Below are positions 20,897-32,108 of a DNA stretch of 64,000 bases, one piece after another. Numbering within the stretch: position 1 is the first letter of the stretch; every line of letters starts with the position of its first letter. Made by a program: the position numbers and the translations under genes. The notes under the pieces are model-generated. The model did not search any database. It had not been told where the DNA came from and was given only the letters and a program-made list of their open reading frames with translations. Origin of the DNA: Coffea arabica (taxonomy: Eukaryota > Streptophyta > Magnoliopsida > Gentianales > Rubiaceae); assembly GCF_036785885.1 (NCBI RefSeq), contig NC_092330.1, forward strand, positions 7,970,525-8,034,524, written 5' to 3'.

Positions 20897-23800
20897 TCAA
20901 CGGAACTCGTCATGATATTCAAAGTCTTCATCTTCATCATCACTGAATATGGCGCTATAGAATACATATGGGCTGTCAATCATTTCAGTCAATGTCAGGC
21001 GTCCATCTTTATCTGAATCAGCCTGCAAAGGAGTTAATAAAACATGAGCATTCTGTTCCACACCAATTACCAGAAGTGCAGATAATCAGCTGTGTGCCCG
21101 GCATTTCTTTCCTATTATCATCAGCATCCATCGTTGTTTACTACAAGGTTATCAGGTTTAGTTGGATCTGATTATTATGCATTTTCATAAACTTCCTCTG
21201 GTAAATATCAAGACTAACAAAATCTACCCTCCAGAAATAAGAGACGAGGAAAAAACAGGTTAAACAGAAAAAGGAGATAGAGAAAAAAAAGCTGAGGATG
21301 ACTACATGCAAAAGCTCAGTCCTGCAACAGAAGTTCGATGAAAAGGAAGTGCATCCATTCTCCTCACACATCGTATGCAAATCCAATCACAGGCATTAAA
21401 GTAATTTTATGAAAGTTCCAAAGCACCAGTAAGTTCTTTCATGACAACATTGGGTTTATTTGGATAGTGAATTATTTATAAAAATTTATTTACTTGCACC
21501 ATCAACACATTTTTCAACCACCTTTTTATCTCACATATATAACATCGAAAAAGTACTACAGTATTTTTTTTTTTTTTTTAAATCATCCTAAATAGTCTAC
21601 TAACCAAACACGGTCATTGTTTCATTCAATATTTCACTTTAGGAACCCAAACAACAGAGAAATGGCTTTGGATGCAAATGGTAAGAGTCAGTAACCATTT
21701 AGAAAGAACTAGAAAAACAGAAACAACAGCAATTATAAGGTTGAAGTAACCATTATTCTCCTCTGCCGTATACATCAATGAACAATCAGAATTTGTACCA
21801 TTTAACCCCAATGATAAGCAAGCCCCACAAGGTATTAACTGTGTTAGTAGCAGGAGTGGAAGTTTAATTTCCACCTAACCATTCAATTAGGAAAAGGATG
21901 AGCAATTTTGACCATAACTGTCATCTACAAATTTATCAATATCCATATTATCGTGGAACACCTAGTAGATGAAAAAGTCATCTTAACATCAATAGATGTC
22001 ATACGCTGCACACACGAAAAGCTAGAAGCAGATCATCCAGAACTCTCCACCAAACACTCCCTCCCACATACAGTAAAGGAACAAAGTGGCAATGTTATAA
22101 AAGCATCTTTTGCAACCATAGTTCTCTCCAGGTGACCTTCTGGGACTCACCCAGTTTTGAGCATAGAAGATACAACAGTTGAACATAAAAGAACTCAAAG
22201 GGGAAGTAACACATACTAGGAATTACCAAGGCAAAACACGACATACGGGATGAAGACTCAACACGCAACCACAGCCAAATAACTTATCATTCTTGAGCAA
22301 ACTGATATACTTTCTCTATCAAAAGTTATCATACCTTCTAATGAAGTAATAAGGTCTCTTTCAAGAATAAAACATGAAAAATAAAGCAGAAAAACAGAAA
22401 ACGAGATAACTGACTTAAATTATAGTAATGAAGCATACTAATTGGAGAGATAAAAAGAGAGGGATAAAGAATTCATCACCACTGTTTCTTAATAAGAACG
22501 GTCTTACATTATCACAATGCCTCTTCAAAAAATTATAAGAAATGATAAAATCGATAAATACAACCGATTACAACAGAGAAAAAAAATTTTGAATTATTCA
22601 TCCACTTCTACTCAATAATCAAAGAATTTTTTCAAACAAATTGATGATGTGATTATTGTTGAATCTTGTTGGAAAGCATGCCCACAAAAGAGTGAACATG
22701 AGTTGTCAAAGTGACAACAGTTCCCGACTGAGATTTAGACCTTAACTTTGACAAGCTTTTAGGGTTGATTGCTGGTGTAACTCCAGACAATTAGAAGATG
22801 GCAAATGAAGAAAAACCTAGAATGACTACTACAACCTGCAAGACCTTGCACCTTAAGGCAGGGTTAATGGGAATCCTTTTCGTTCCTTTATACGTATTCC
22901 AATCAGCTCATACTCAAAATAAAAAAAAAGTATTGCTTTTTTTTTTCAACTCATTATATAATCTATTTTTGGCTCGATGGGATAGCCAAGCCATTCCCCC
23001 TTCTTTTTGATTTATGATACCCGTCCGGGAAAAACAATAAAGAAACAAATCTATTCAATGAGCAAAAAAGGAGAGAGGGGGATTCAACTTGATAACTATA
23101 CTGGTTTTCAAGACCAGGGCTATCAACCACTCAGCTCCAAGATACAAGTTTTGTTTATTCCTCCAAATAGAACATGACAATAGGGTAGATTCCCACTATC
23201 TGTAGAAAGACCTCCGGTGGGAATCTATCACGTGCCTCTCAATCAAAACAACTACATAATAGAACAACTCCAAACCAACTAAATATTCCCTTGTCAAACG
23301 AAGTAATAAATTGCTAAAGTCATAGTGGTTATAAAAAATTATGACCATAAAATCACATCATAAACCTACATAATAAAAAGCCCAAAAAAAACACATCAAA
23401 CTCACGTTACTACTGAGTACCATTTATAACAAATACTACTAGGTGAATTATTTCAACTCTGAAACAAGCTTCATGTTATCAAACATCCCCTTGACTCTTC
23501 GTTGGCAGCTTATTCAACTCGTGCTACAAGGGAACGTGGAAGGAAACGAAGGAAACAAAGAAAAAAGAAAACAAATATCTGAATCCCACTTCATAACAAG
23601 CCAGGGAGAACAAACTTTTAATACCATGCATTTGACCATACTAATAGACTTCAATACACTGAAATGCCAAAAAGCTAAAATCAACAGTACTAGCTGAAGG
23701 AAAAACAACACATTAAGAAAATTAGAAAATTTTTCTAAGAAGACAACTTAACCAATCTGTGTAACAAAATTTTTCAGATAAAAACACACTATTTGGCTAC

Positions 23801-26800
23801 AGTTATGCTTTTAGCTCCATCTTTATCCTTTAGCAATTTCAAATCCAACTTATATAGACCAAGAAAGAACAAACACCATCAAAACTAATTAGTACCTGTT
23901 GTATGACGTAGTCTGCCTGTTGTTTAGCATAATAATGTTCAGATGGATGAAGCTTTCCAATAATTGGTAGCAGTTCCACATCTGACAAGAACCTACAGGG
24001 CAGAGTTTTGGGTTATAAGCAACTAATCACAGCATATAACAAATGATAGATTATACAGTATATTTTTAAAGGACATCTAGTTAATTACCTGTCGCCATCC
24101 TTGTCAAGCTGGGAAAACAACTTCTTGGCTGGGGCTTCTCGTGAATCATCAGACTGGTGCTCAGAATTGTGATCCTCTTCATCATAGTTCCTTACCAGGT
24201 CAAAAAGCCCATGGAAAAACTCTTTGAAGCTGACCCTACCATCTTTATCAGAATCTCTTTCTCTGAAATATTTAATGATGGAGAGACATGGTCCACGAAA
24301 TCAGAATAGGTTTGGGATGGTAAGAAAAATAGGCAATAGTACAAAAGGGAAAAACCAAACCTTACAAGCGAAATGTGCAAATGATCAAGTGATTAGGAAT
24401 TGATGAGGTTATGGAGAACATGGTAACTTAACAAAACCATCAATCCAAAGTTGGAAACTTTCTAGTAGTTGTCTCGTTTCTTAATCCTTAAGAAGTATCA
24501 AAAATGAAAATCTCGTGCAAATGAAGATGAGCCACTTGTAGAAAATTCAAAATATGTATGGATTCTCATTAGTGTAAGACTACTTCCATAAAGCATCAAG
24601 TTCATAACAAATTAAAGCAAAGTCTTACCAGTCAATGGCTTTCTTGTTTCATGATTACAAACAAAAATCGCAACATTGAAAATTTCAGTTTAACCAATGG
24701 TGACATTCTGTACAGGGAAACATGCAAAAGGACATGGTTTTTTTAAAAACAAATTTAAAGTACTCTGATAATTAGTTGATAAACAAATATCATCTGTGGA
24801 ATAATTGTTTCATAATTTCCAGACAACGGTATTACCTTCCAACACACTATGAAAATCCATCCAACCAACATTAAGAATATTATTCAAGCATATAGTTCGA
24901 AACAAGTATCAACACACAAAAAAAGAGTATAAGGATTTAAAAAAAAATTCTACTGATAAAAAATTTCCTGCTTTCCCAGTCATATACATACACACTTGAA
25001 TCAGTAAACATAGATGTCTACACGTGTGTGTGTGTGTCTGTGTGTGCACATGTAAATGGGCAAAGAAGAAGGGCTCAGCAATTCAGCTGGCATACTCAAT
25101 GCATTCACATATCACATTGCTCCTAGTAGTTGCCAAGAATGGTGGGCAGAAACGAACAAGAAGCAGAAGCAAAAGGACTGCATGAGCAACAAACACTCAA
25201 CAGAAATTGTACTTTCAGGTTGTGAAACAGACACTCAACAGAAATTGTCATACCTGATTTCTTCCTTGCACAACCAATTAAGTAGTTTGGGATTTTTTGT
25301 ATCAGCTGGATGCAGAAAGCTACAAAATTGCAATGAAAGTACCAAATAAGTTGATGAGAACATTGAGATATTTAGGACAGATGGGCAAAGAAAAGATTTA
25401 TTTTACATCTTCCTTTTGTTTTTAAGAGCAACTCCAAGCAGAACAAAACTTACTCATTAAACTCTGTAATATTCAAAAGACCATCACCATCTGCATCTGA
25501 TGCATTAAAATGCTCTTCTTTCCACCAACCCATATCAATTCCCGAGGAATCACTACCTGGTGAAATTAAATTATCAAATAAAATTACAAAAAAACCCTGC
25601 GGCAAAATTGGACCACCTCATCCAAGTGCACTCCTTTTAAAACATTGAACAGAATACCGAACAGTAAGTATTAGGGTCACCCCCCCTGCCATCAGCTGTT
25701 CAAAATATCCAGAAATTTCTTATATCCATAAAAACATTTGAATGAGCTGTAAAGTTCAAATTCATGCCTGCCCAAATCATGTCACCAAAAGGTCCATGCC
25801 AGAAAGGAGTGTAAGTTTATGTCCTGTGAATCTGTGTGAGCAGAAAGTCCACTGGCTCTGCTTGATAAAAGTAACGATGCTACTGTATGATTAAGGAGAC
25901 CAAGCTTTAGTAGTACCCTAACAACTTGGGAGGGGAGGGTCTCACCAAACCATACTTAATTCAGTTAGAAAAATAGATCATATCCTTCAATTAGCATTCT
26001 CATATCTGTGAAAGGCAGGTTCATGCTTTAATTTTTATATGTGCAATTCAACAGCCAAGTCTTTCTGCACTTATATACTTCAAATATATGATGCACCCAA
26101 AGGCTTCATGGACCCAAATCTACAAGAATCCATTATTACAAGGATAACATCTCTAATAATGTCAAAAAAGTAGCTACTTCAATGCACAAACAGAATTTTC
26201 TTTGTTCGTTTCATGAAACTAAATAAGTACCTAAATGCAGATGGCTTTGAAATGTAGGTAGAAAAGGCAAACAGAACCACCTCACAAGACAGCAATTGCT
26301 TTTCTTTTCTTATTCAAGAAGACCATGTTGCACATCTATGCAATATCATACTCTAAGGTCAATCAGAGTTACACCTACTAGACTTGCTCCATTGCTTCTC
26401 TGCGCTAATTGATTGCATCAGTAGTCACATCAATTTTACTTTGTTAATCCAATTTTCCCTATATATGTTACCAATCGTTCAAAATCCTAACTTCATGCCC
26501 ACGTAATCCAAAATCCAGTAAATTAAACTAGCTTCTAATGCACTGAATCAACAATGCTCTGCTGAAAAATGGACAAAAAGAAAATCACATTCAAGCCCAC
26601 CTACAAACATAGACAATCACATCAATTATAAAAAATATGAAGTCCAAATATTTCAATTACCTGAAGGTTTGACCCAGCTGGGAGGCTCATACTCAGAAAA
26701 GGACACAAGCCCATCTTTATTCTTATCATGGATCTCCAACTCCCTCTGTGTCCTATGCAAAACCTCCTTCTCAGTCTGCGCCAAGTTCCACCGAGTCAAC

Positions 26801-27252
26801 TCAGGCTCAGTCACAAATCCATCAGCCGGGTCCACATCAATCTTCGGGAACAAAAGCACCAACCTATGAGTCACATTAAACCTCTCCTCGTCATTCAAGT
26901 AATCCTCAGCATCCATAAAATCCTCCCACTCGGGCTGCGATTCAGCAGGCATAGCTTCTCCGTGTTGACTCATCGACGACCGAGTCAACTCGGGGTGGTG
27001 ACTTTCCAAGTACCTCTTCTCCCATTCTCTGTCCTCCCGCTTCCGCTCAATGTCCGCCACTAAAGGGTCGAAAGGGACGTGACGTTCATGGTGATTTAAC
27101 GACGGTGGTGCGAAGGTGAAGTTGGAACGGAGCTTCAGACGGCGGTGACGGTGGCTGTGACTATCGTGGTTGGAATTTTGAGGGGATTTTGAGATGAGGA
27201 GGAGGAGAACTATGGCTACAGTAATGTAGATTATCACCGATGTTTTCCCCAT
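20897..27252 (-). CDS. CREC-type EF-hand calcium-binding protein (calumenin/reticulocalbin-like), six exons
   Basis: Exons on the minus strand, all with GT..AG borders and kept phase: 26661-27252, 25454-25556, 25254-25319, 24089-24262, 23896-23992 and 20897-21022, giving 385 residues. Residues 6-20 form a hydrophobic signal-anchor (IIYITVAIVLLLLI) followed by a His/Arg-rich stretch. Six EF-hand loops follow at about 139-151, 176-187, 218-229, 257-268, 307-318 and 346-357. The first (DVDPADGFVTEPE) has one extra residue and may bind weakly; the others have the canonical Asp/Gly/Glu pattern. The C-terminus is acidic and ends YHDEFR, reminiscent of but not identical to an HDEL-type retrieval signal. 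By family it should act as a low-affinity Ca2+ sensor in the secretory pathway. No lesion is visible, so it is probably functional. Confidence 0.88.
21448..21612. mobile_element. possible MITE in the last intron of the EF-hand gene
   Basis: The left end (GGGTTTATTTGGATAGTGAATTATT) is related to the right end read inward (CCGTGTTTGGTTAGTAGACTATTT), giving weak inverted repeats around an AT-rich core of about 165 bp. Many plant MITEs share this GTGTTTGG end. I could not fix a target duplication. Confidence 0.35.
22960..23146 (-). other. plastid-derived DNA insert (NUPT), psbC-trnS spacer and trnS
   Basis: On the plus strand a TTGGCTCGATGGGATAGCCAA hairpin like the psbC terminator is followed by sequence resembling the plastid psbC-trnS spacer, including ACCCGTCCGGGAAAAA. 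A trnS-UGA-like sequence then follows on the minus strand. It lies within the last intron of the EF-hand gene. Boundaries are estimates; similarity was judged from memory of chloroplast sequence, not by alignment. Confidence 0.55.
23070..23146 (-). pseudogene. plastid-type tRNA-Ser (UGA) relic
   Basis: The minus strand holds GCTGAGTGGTTGATAGC (D-arm), GGTCTTGAAAACC (anticodon arm with TGA) and a CCCTCTCTCC 3' acceptor strand. The 5' acceptor strand no longer pairs with it, and the long variable arm of class II tRNA-Ser is largely deleted, so it should not fold as a functional tRNA. Confidence 0.65.
25023..25046. repeat. (GT)n microsatellite
   Basis: A run of GTGTGTGTGTGTGT with one interruption, in an intron of the EF-hand gene. 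Confidence 0.8.
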
Positions 27253-28604
27253 TCTCTCATCGATTATCAGTAGCCAATACTTGAAGTGAAAACAAAAATA
27301 GTATAAATTATACCAAGAAAATCAGTGAAAAAAAAAACACACACACACACACGCAGTGAGAGGCAGCGAGAACTGGGTGTTTGAGACCTTGAGGTGGGTT
27401 TTGGGAAGGAATAAAAGGGTTACTATTTACTTTTAGAATTTGTACTGTTCACGCAAATTCGGTAAAAGTGGCAAGTGATTGATCGAGGAAGGAATATTAT
27501 TATACTACAATTTACTAGTTGCTAACCCGTGCAAGGCGGACCCGGGGCTAGAGCGGAGCTTGTGTGCAAAATGAACACGGTATAATATCATTTGTACACG
27601 ATGTGACACTAGAACAATAACGAGTAACACTAGAACAATATTTTATGAATCCCACACATATTTAAATCTAGACCATACAAATTTTGTTGGCCAAATCTTG
27701 GCCATTAATTGGCAGGGACCTGCCCCTTCTCCGTGCAAGGCACGGAAACATTTTACTTTTTTTTTAATGTCTTATTGGTTCATATATGACTGATGAATAA
27801 TACTAGAATAATTATCACTTAAATTGATTGTTAATTTCTATTTTTAGTCAATAATTCATCATGTAAAAATTTTATCATATAAATATACATATAATTCATG
27901 TGTTAGTATATGTGTATTTTATTTATCAATTTCTTTTTGCAAAAAAGTAAATACAGTTATTCTAAATAGTTGTATGTACAAATTTGCAGTGAATTAATGG
28001 TGTAAGAGTATAATTATTAAGAAAAATGATGCCTCAAAAATTACCCGGTCACGTCACTTCAGTGCTAAACATGTTTAGCTGATATTGTCCTAGTAAACTA
28101 ATTGATGCTAATACATTCTAATTAAGGAAGTTGGGCGATGATGTTTGTTACGGACTCAATGGAGTCTGTGAATTTCATTGCATAGTATTTATTTCCTTTA
28201 GGGTCACTTCGTATGTCTATAGTTATATACAATTGAAAGAACATAGGAGTATCAATATTTTATCTTTTTTTTTTGGGCATATGAGGGCTATGAGAAATTT
28301 ATTCCAGGAAAAACCATATCAGCAATGATGAACTCAAAAAGGCTTAGACGTGAACCATATACAGAATAAAAAACGCAAATTGGCAAATTGTGATCCAATG
28401 AAATACTCAATCTGAATGTCTGAAGGGGGACCTATGTACTTATTACTTGAATCTAAAGCTGAATGTCGAAGAGATTGTATACAAACCAAAAGTACCATCA
28501 ATATAATTGTCAAATTGACCTAATGAAACAATAAAATTGTCTAACTGTTTATTAAAAACAACATCAACGTAATCTAATGAAAATAAATTAAATAGCAAAT
28601 TATT
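27253..28604. other. intergenic region upstream of the EF-hand gene
   Basis: The first 200 bases should contain the promoter and 5' UTR of the EF-hand gene, with an (AC)n run at 27336-27352. At about 27520-27760 the words CCCGTGCAAGG and CCGTGCAAGGCACGG suggest a degraded inverted-repeat element. No coding sequence is recognised. Confidence 0.55.
28596..28604. repeat. 9 bp target-site duplication, left copy
   Basis: CAAATTATT occurs here and at 29944-29952, flanking the element between them. Confidence 0.8.
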
Positions 28605-29943
28605 GGATAAAAAACCTCAACGGCCATTAAACTATTGGCGAGATCATATTTTGGTCATCGAACTATTTTTTATCAATAATTGGTCACTAAACAATTTAAT
28701 CCGTTAACCCGTGATCATTTCATCGTTAATTGCTCTTAAGTTTTGAAATTAGCATTACACGTGGCAATGTCCGAGGCAATTTTGTCTAGTGAGCTTTGAG
28801 GTTGCATCACTATGTGTAAATATATAGGGTCTAGGTAGCTGTCCTGGATGCTTCTCCTCATCAACTCCTAAGAAAACAACCTGCAACTTCGATGCTTAAA
28901 AAATAGCAGGTCCAAATAACCTGGCAACCTGATCCAAAACTCAACATAATTAAAATACATAAAAACAAAAACAAAAAGAGAACCCCTTTTTGATCTTTGT
29001 TTATAAAGTTAAGAATTTTAATTCAGAACGTGATAGTGGTAAGACTTACAGGGTTCAAGGATTGGCTTTTCTTGGATTTTCTTCTTCTTGTTGTGTACAC
29101 AAAAACTGAGCTTCGGTGTTCTCTGTAGAGTGAAGAAGGCCTTAGGTCTTTTGGAAGCAGAGGACTGGTACTCAAAGTGCCCATATCTTCTAGTTCCAGG
29201 CAACAGCTAGTGCCGTATAGGAGAGAAATAGAGAAAGTCGGAGTTTTGAACTCTTGAGCTTGGACTCCTTTCTCAAAACTCCAATATTTCAAGACACCCA
29301 CCCAAATAATATATCAAATATCTCATGTACATCAGATTAGTTATAAGTGGCGAGAATCTTTTTTAGGGAATTTTGGGGCAGTTTGGTTTGCTTTGCTTCG
29401 ATGCTTCACCTTTTGCAGCTTGAAAGCATTGGATATCAACTTTTCTTCGAAGCAAGCAGGCAAGCGTATCTTTCATTTGCTTAGGCGGGAGCGGAGTTTG
29501 GGGGACATCTCCTCCGGCTGCAGTGACCGGCAGTCCTCTGGTTGAATGGCGAGTCCTAGTAGAAGGGTGTGAAGTAGTTTCAGATTCATCTTTTTGGACC
29601 GTCACGGTGGCCTTCCGGCGGGTGGTGGCAGTTCCTCTGGCAACGGTGTGAGGAACGCCGAGGGATGTGACTTGGGGTTTGGCTGGCTACTCGGTGGAAG
29701 ATGCTGAAGGTCCAGCAACTCCTCTATTGTTCCATCGTTAATTGCTCCTCTATTGTGCTGGACAAAATTGCCCCTGGACATTGCCACATGTAATGCTAAT
29801 TTCAGAACTTAAGAGCAATTAACGACGAAATGGTCACGGGTTAACGGATTAAATTGGTTAGTGGCCAATTATTGACAAAAAATAGTTTGATAGTCAAAAC
29901 ATGATCTTGCCAATAGTTTAATGGCCGCTGAGGTTTTTTGCCC
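28605..29943. mobile_element. second Mutator-like TIR element, 1339 bp, possible Pack-MULE
   Basis: The left end GGATAAAAAACCTCAACGGCC and the inward-read right end GGGCAAAAAACCTCAGCGGCC begin inverted repeats of about 185 bp (28605-28793 and 29757-29943) that include CAATTTTGTC and GTTAACGGATTAAATT. A 9 bp direct repeat flanks the element. The interior (28794-29756) has higher GC than its surroundings and short minus-strand open frames (29363-29605, 29602-29787, 29023-29301) rich in Ser, Pro and Thr, consistent with captured gene fragments, though I recognise no source gene. No transposase is present. Confidence 0.8.
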
Positions 29944-29952
29944 CAAATTATT
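29944..29952. repeat. 9 bp target-site duplication, right copy
   Basis: Second copy of CAAATTATT. Confidence 0.8.
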
Positions 29953-30289
29953 CATTCGTTTAATTCCTAACTCATGGCATTGAGCATGGACAAATCAGTC
30001 ACCTATTCCACATCTTCATCATCTGTTCCATTCTCAATACTTGAACTCATAGGTCCTTCAAAATCATAAACATGTATATTAATCAATAAAGGAATAATAT
30101 ATACACTGGAGTCTCAAATCATTTGAAGTTAGAAGCATGCTAAGGTTTGGTAAACTTCAAATTCAAAGTAAAGAACTGATTAGAGGTAAATAAAAACTGT
30201 CATGAAAGTTAAGGAAATAGAATCACTTTGGCACTTCTATGAATATGCAAGGTTCATCAATATGTCATTACCTATATCTATGTAACAAT
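29953..30289. other. short intergenic stretch
   Basis: AT-rich sequence between the Mutator-like element and the LINE poly-A tail; nothing recognised. Confidence 0.5.
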
Positions 30290-30601
30290 TTTTTTTTTTT
30301 TGACAAACGATAACATTTTTATAGATCTTAACACTTGATAATACAAAAACTAATTACAAAAAGGGGTAACTACCCCATATCTTTTCTAGCTAAACTTGCT
30401 AGCCAATTTGGGAATAAACCATCCCATTCAAAATTTCTAGTAGACTTGACTGCAAATTGGGCCAGTGCATGGCTACAGCTATTAGCAGTTCTAGGAACAA
30501 AAAGAGAAACTGTAACGTTCAAAGCATTTCTTCAGGACATCAATGTCTTCCAAGATAGTTTGTAACCTACTTTCCTGAACATTGTCACAACATACTTGCA
30601 G

Positions 30602-30814
30602 TCAGATTGGACTTCTATGTTTGTCCATCCTGCACCTTGAGTCATTTCTAGTGCACCTCGAATTGCTAGAGTTTCCTCTGTGGCTGCTTCCCCTTTTCCT
30701 TCTCTCGGTGATTCCCCTCGCTTTCACTATCTCCCCACACCAGTTTCTTGCTATAATCCCTATTCCTGATATGACCATTTTAGCTGAAATTGCAGCATCC
30801 GTGTTGATCAACAT
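30602..30814 (-). pseudogene. LINE RNase H-like domain fragment
   Basis: It reads INTDAAISAKMVISGIGIIA followed by GEIVKARGI, the first strand and catalytic Asp region of the RVT_3/RNase H domain usually at the end of plant L1 ORF2. It is in a different frame from the upstream zf-RVT segment and soon degenerates. Confidence 0.6.
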
Positions 30815-30824
30815 TATACCTTCT

Positions 30825-31526
30825 TTAGGAGGCTCCCATCGTTGCTAGGACCTGTCCTTCCATTTCTAGTGATGAATTTGCTCGTGAATCTGATTCATTC
30901 GCTGCCTCATACTCGATCCATTCCTGTTGTGCTTTATCTACCATTAATTTTGCATCCACAATCTCACTCTGAAATGTCAACTTGTTCCTAGCTTTCCAGA
31001 TTTGCCACAAGACATTTACCGTGAGCCTAATTCTGTCTTCTCCTTGTGTCTTCCTTGCCGATTGCATCACAGCTTCCCACCATCTCCACAAGTTACCTTG
31101 CATTGCAACTAAACCCTCCCACTTCACAGGAGCTAACTTCCATACTACTTTAGCTTTTGGGCAAAAGAAGAAAATATGTTCAATGGTTTCAGTTTCCTCC
31201 CCACAGCAATGGCATATCTTGTTGCCTTTCCCAAATCTTTTGTAGATGGCTTCGTTAGTATCCAGACCATTCTGCAGACAGCTCCATCGAAAATGTTTCA
31301 GTTTCATCTTCACGTTTAGGCTCCAGAATTTTTTCCAAACTGTATGCTTCCTAATTTCCCAGCTGGTTTCTAGATTAGGTTCTAGGCTTCGGTTCATGCT
31401 TTCACATTGTCCCTTTGCAACAACATAACCTGTCTTCACAGTGTAAATCCTAGACTTACTATAATTTCGGAACAATGTATCTTTCCTTTCATATAAACTA
31501 AGGGGGGTATCAGTTATATGATCCAC
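30825..31526 (-). pseudogene. LINE zf-RVT domain segment
   Basis: It contains the reverse-transcriptase zinc-binding pattern with W..LNVKMKLKHFRWSCLQN, then CHCCGEETETIEHIFFFCP (Cys/His ligands) and VLWQIWKARNKLTF, conserved in plant L1 ORF2 proteins. The frame continues upstream past a TAG near 31550 and one at 31719. Confidence 0.8.
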
Positions 31527-31718
31527 ATCATCTTCATGAAACCAGAGCTATAACAGATCTTTCTTCCACCTTCCACCCTCTGTTAGTTCATTAACAAATT
31601 CGAGCTTGCAACCTGATGGTTTTATAGTTGATACCCTTCCATTAACCGTGCCAGGTATCCATCTATCATGCCAAATATTCATAGACCTTCCATCTCCTAC
31701 TCTCTTCCATAGCCCCTG

Positions 31719-32108
31719 CTAAAGTAGTTCTCCCTCCTTGTGAATACTTTTCCAGCACCAAGAAGCATTGTTAGGTGGCTGTTGTTCTAGCCAGTCAATC
31801 TCTTTCATATACCTAGCCTTCAGAACTTTGCTTACTAACAAATTTGGATTAGTAACAATTCTCCAAATTTGTTTAGCAAGCAAAGCCATATTGGAGGCCT
31901 CCAAATCTCTAAAGCCCATCTCCCCTTTCCCTTTGACCTCAAAAAGTTTACTCCACCTAACCCGATACACTTTTTTCTCTGATTCCCCACCACCCCACCA
32001 GAACCTTGCAATTTTAGCACTACTGGCCTTGCACAAACCTATAGGGATTTTAAAACAGGACATAATGTAGGTAGGCATAGCCATGATGACAAATTTGATC
32101 AACACCTC
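31719..32108 (-). pseudogene. LINE RT C-terminal extension
   Basis: Beginning at the SIRE junction it reads VLIKFVIMAMPTYIMSCFKI and RFWWGG, then WSKLFEVKGKGEMGFRDLEA, the region after the RT thumb of plant L1 ORF2. An open frame runs back into the SIRE LTR to 32222, but that part is not LINE. Confidence 0.8.
32104..32108. repeat. 5 bp target-site duplication of the SIRE element, left copy
   Basis: ACCTC directly left of the element; the same five bases are at 42144-42148. Confidence 0.9.

Noticed and set aside
23070..23146. A functional nuclear tRNA-Ser gene
   Set aside because: Acceptor stem does not pair and the variable arm is mostly deleted; plastid-derived relic is the better reading.
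26728..27063. Plus-strand open frame of 111 codons
   Set aside because: It is antisense to exon 1 of the EF-hand gene, whose minus-strand frame has EF-hand motifs and correct splice sites.
27520..27760. Inverted CCGTGCAAGG words as a MITE
   Set aside because: Borders and target duplication could not be fixed, so only noted in the intergenic entry.
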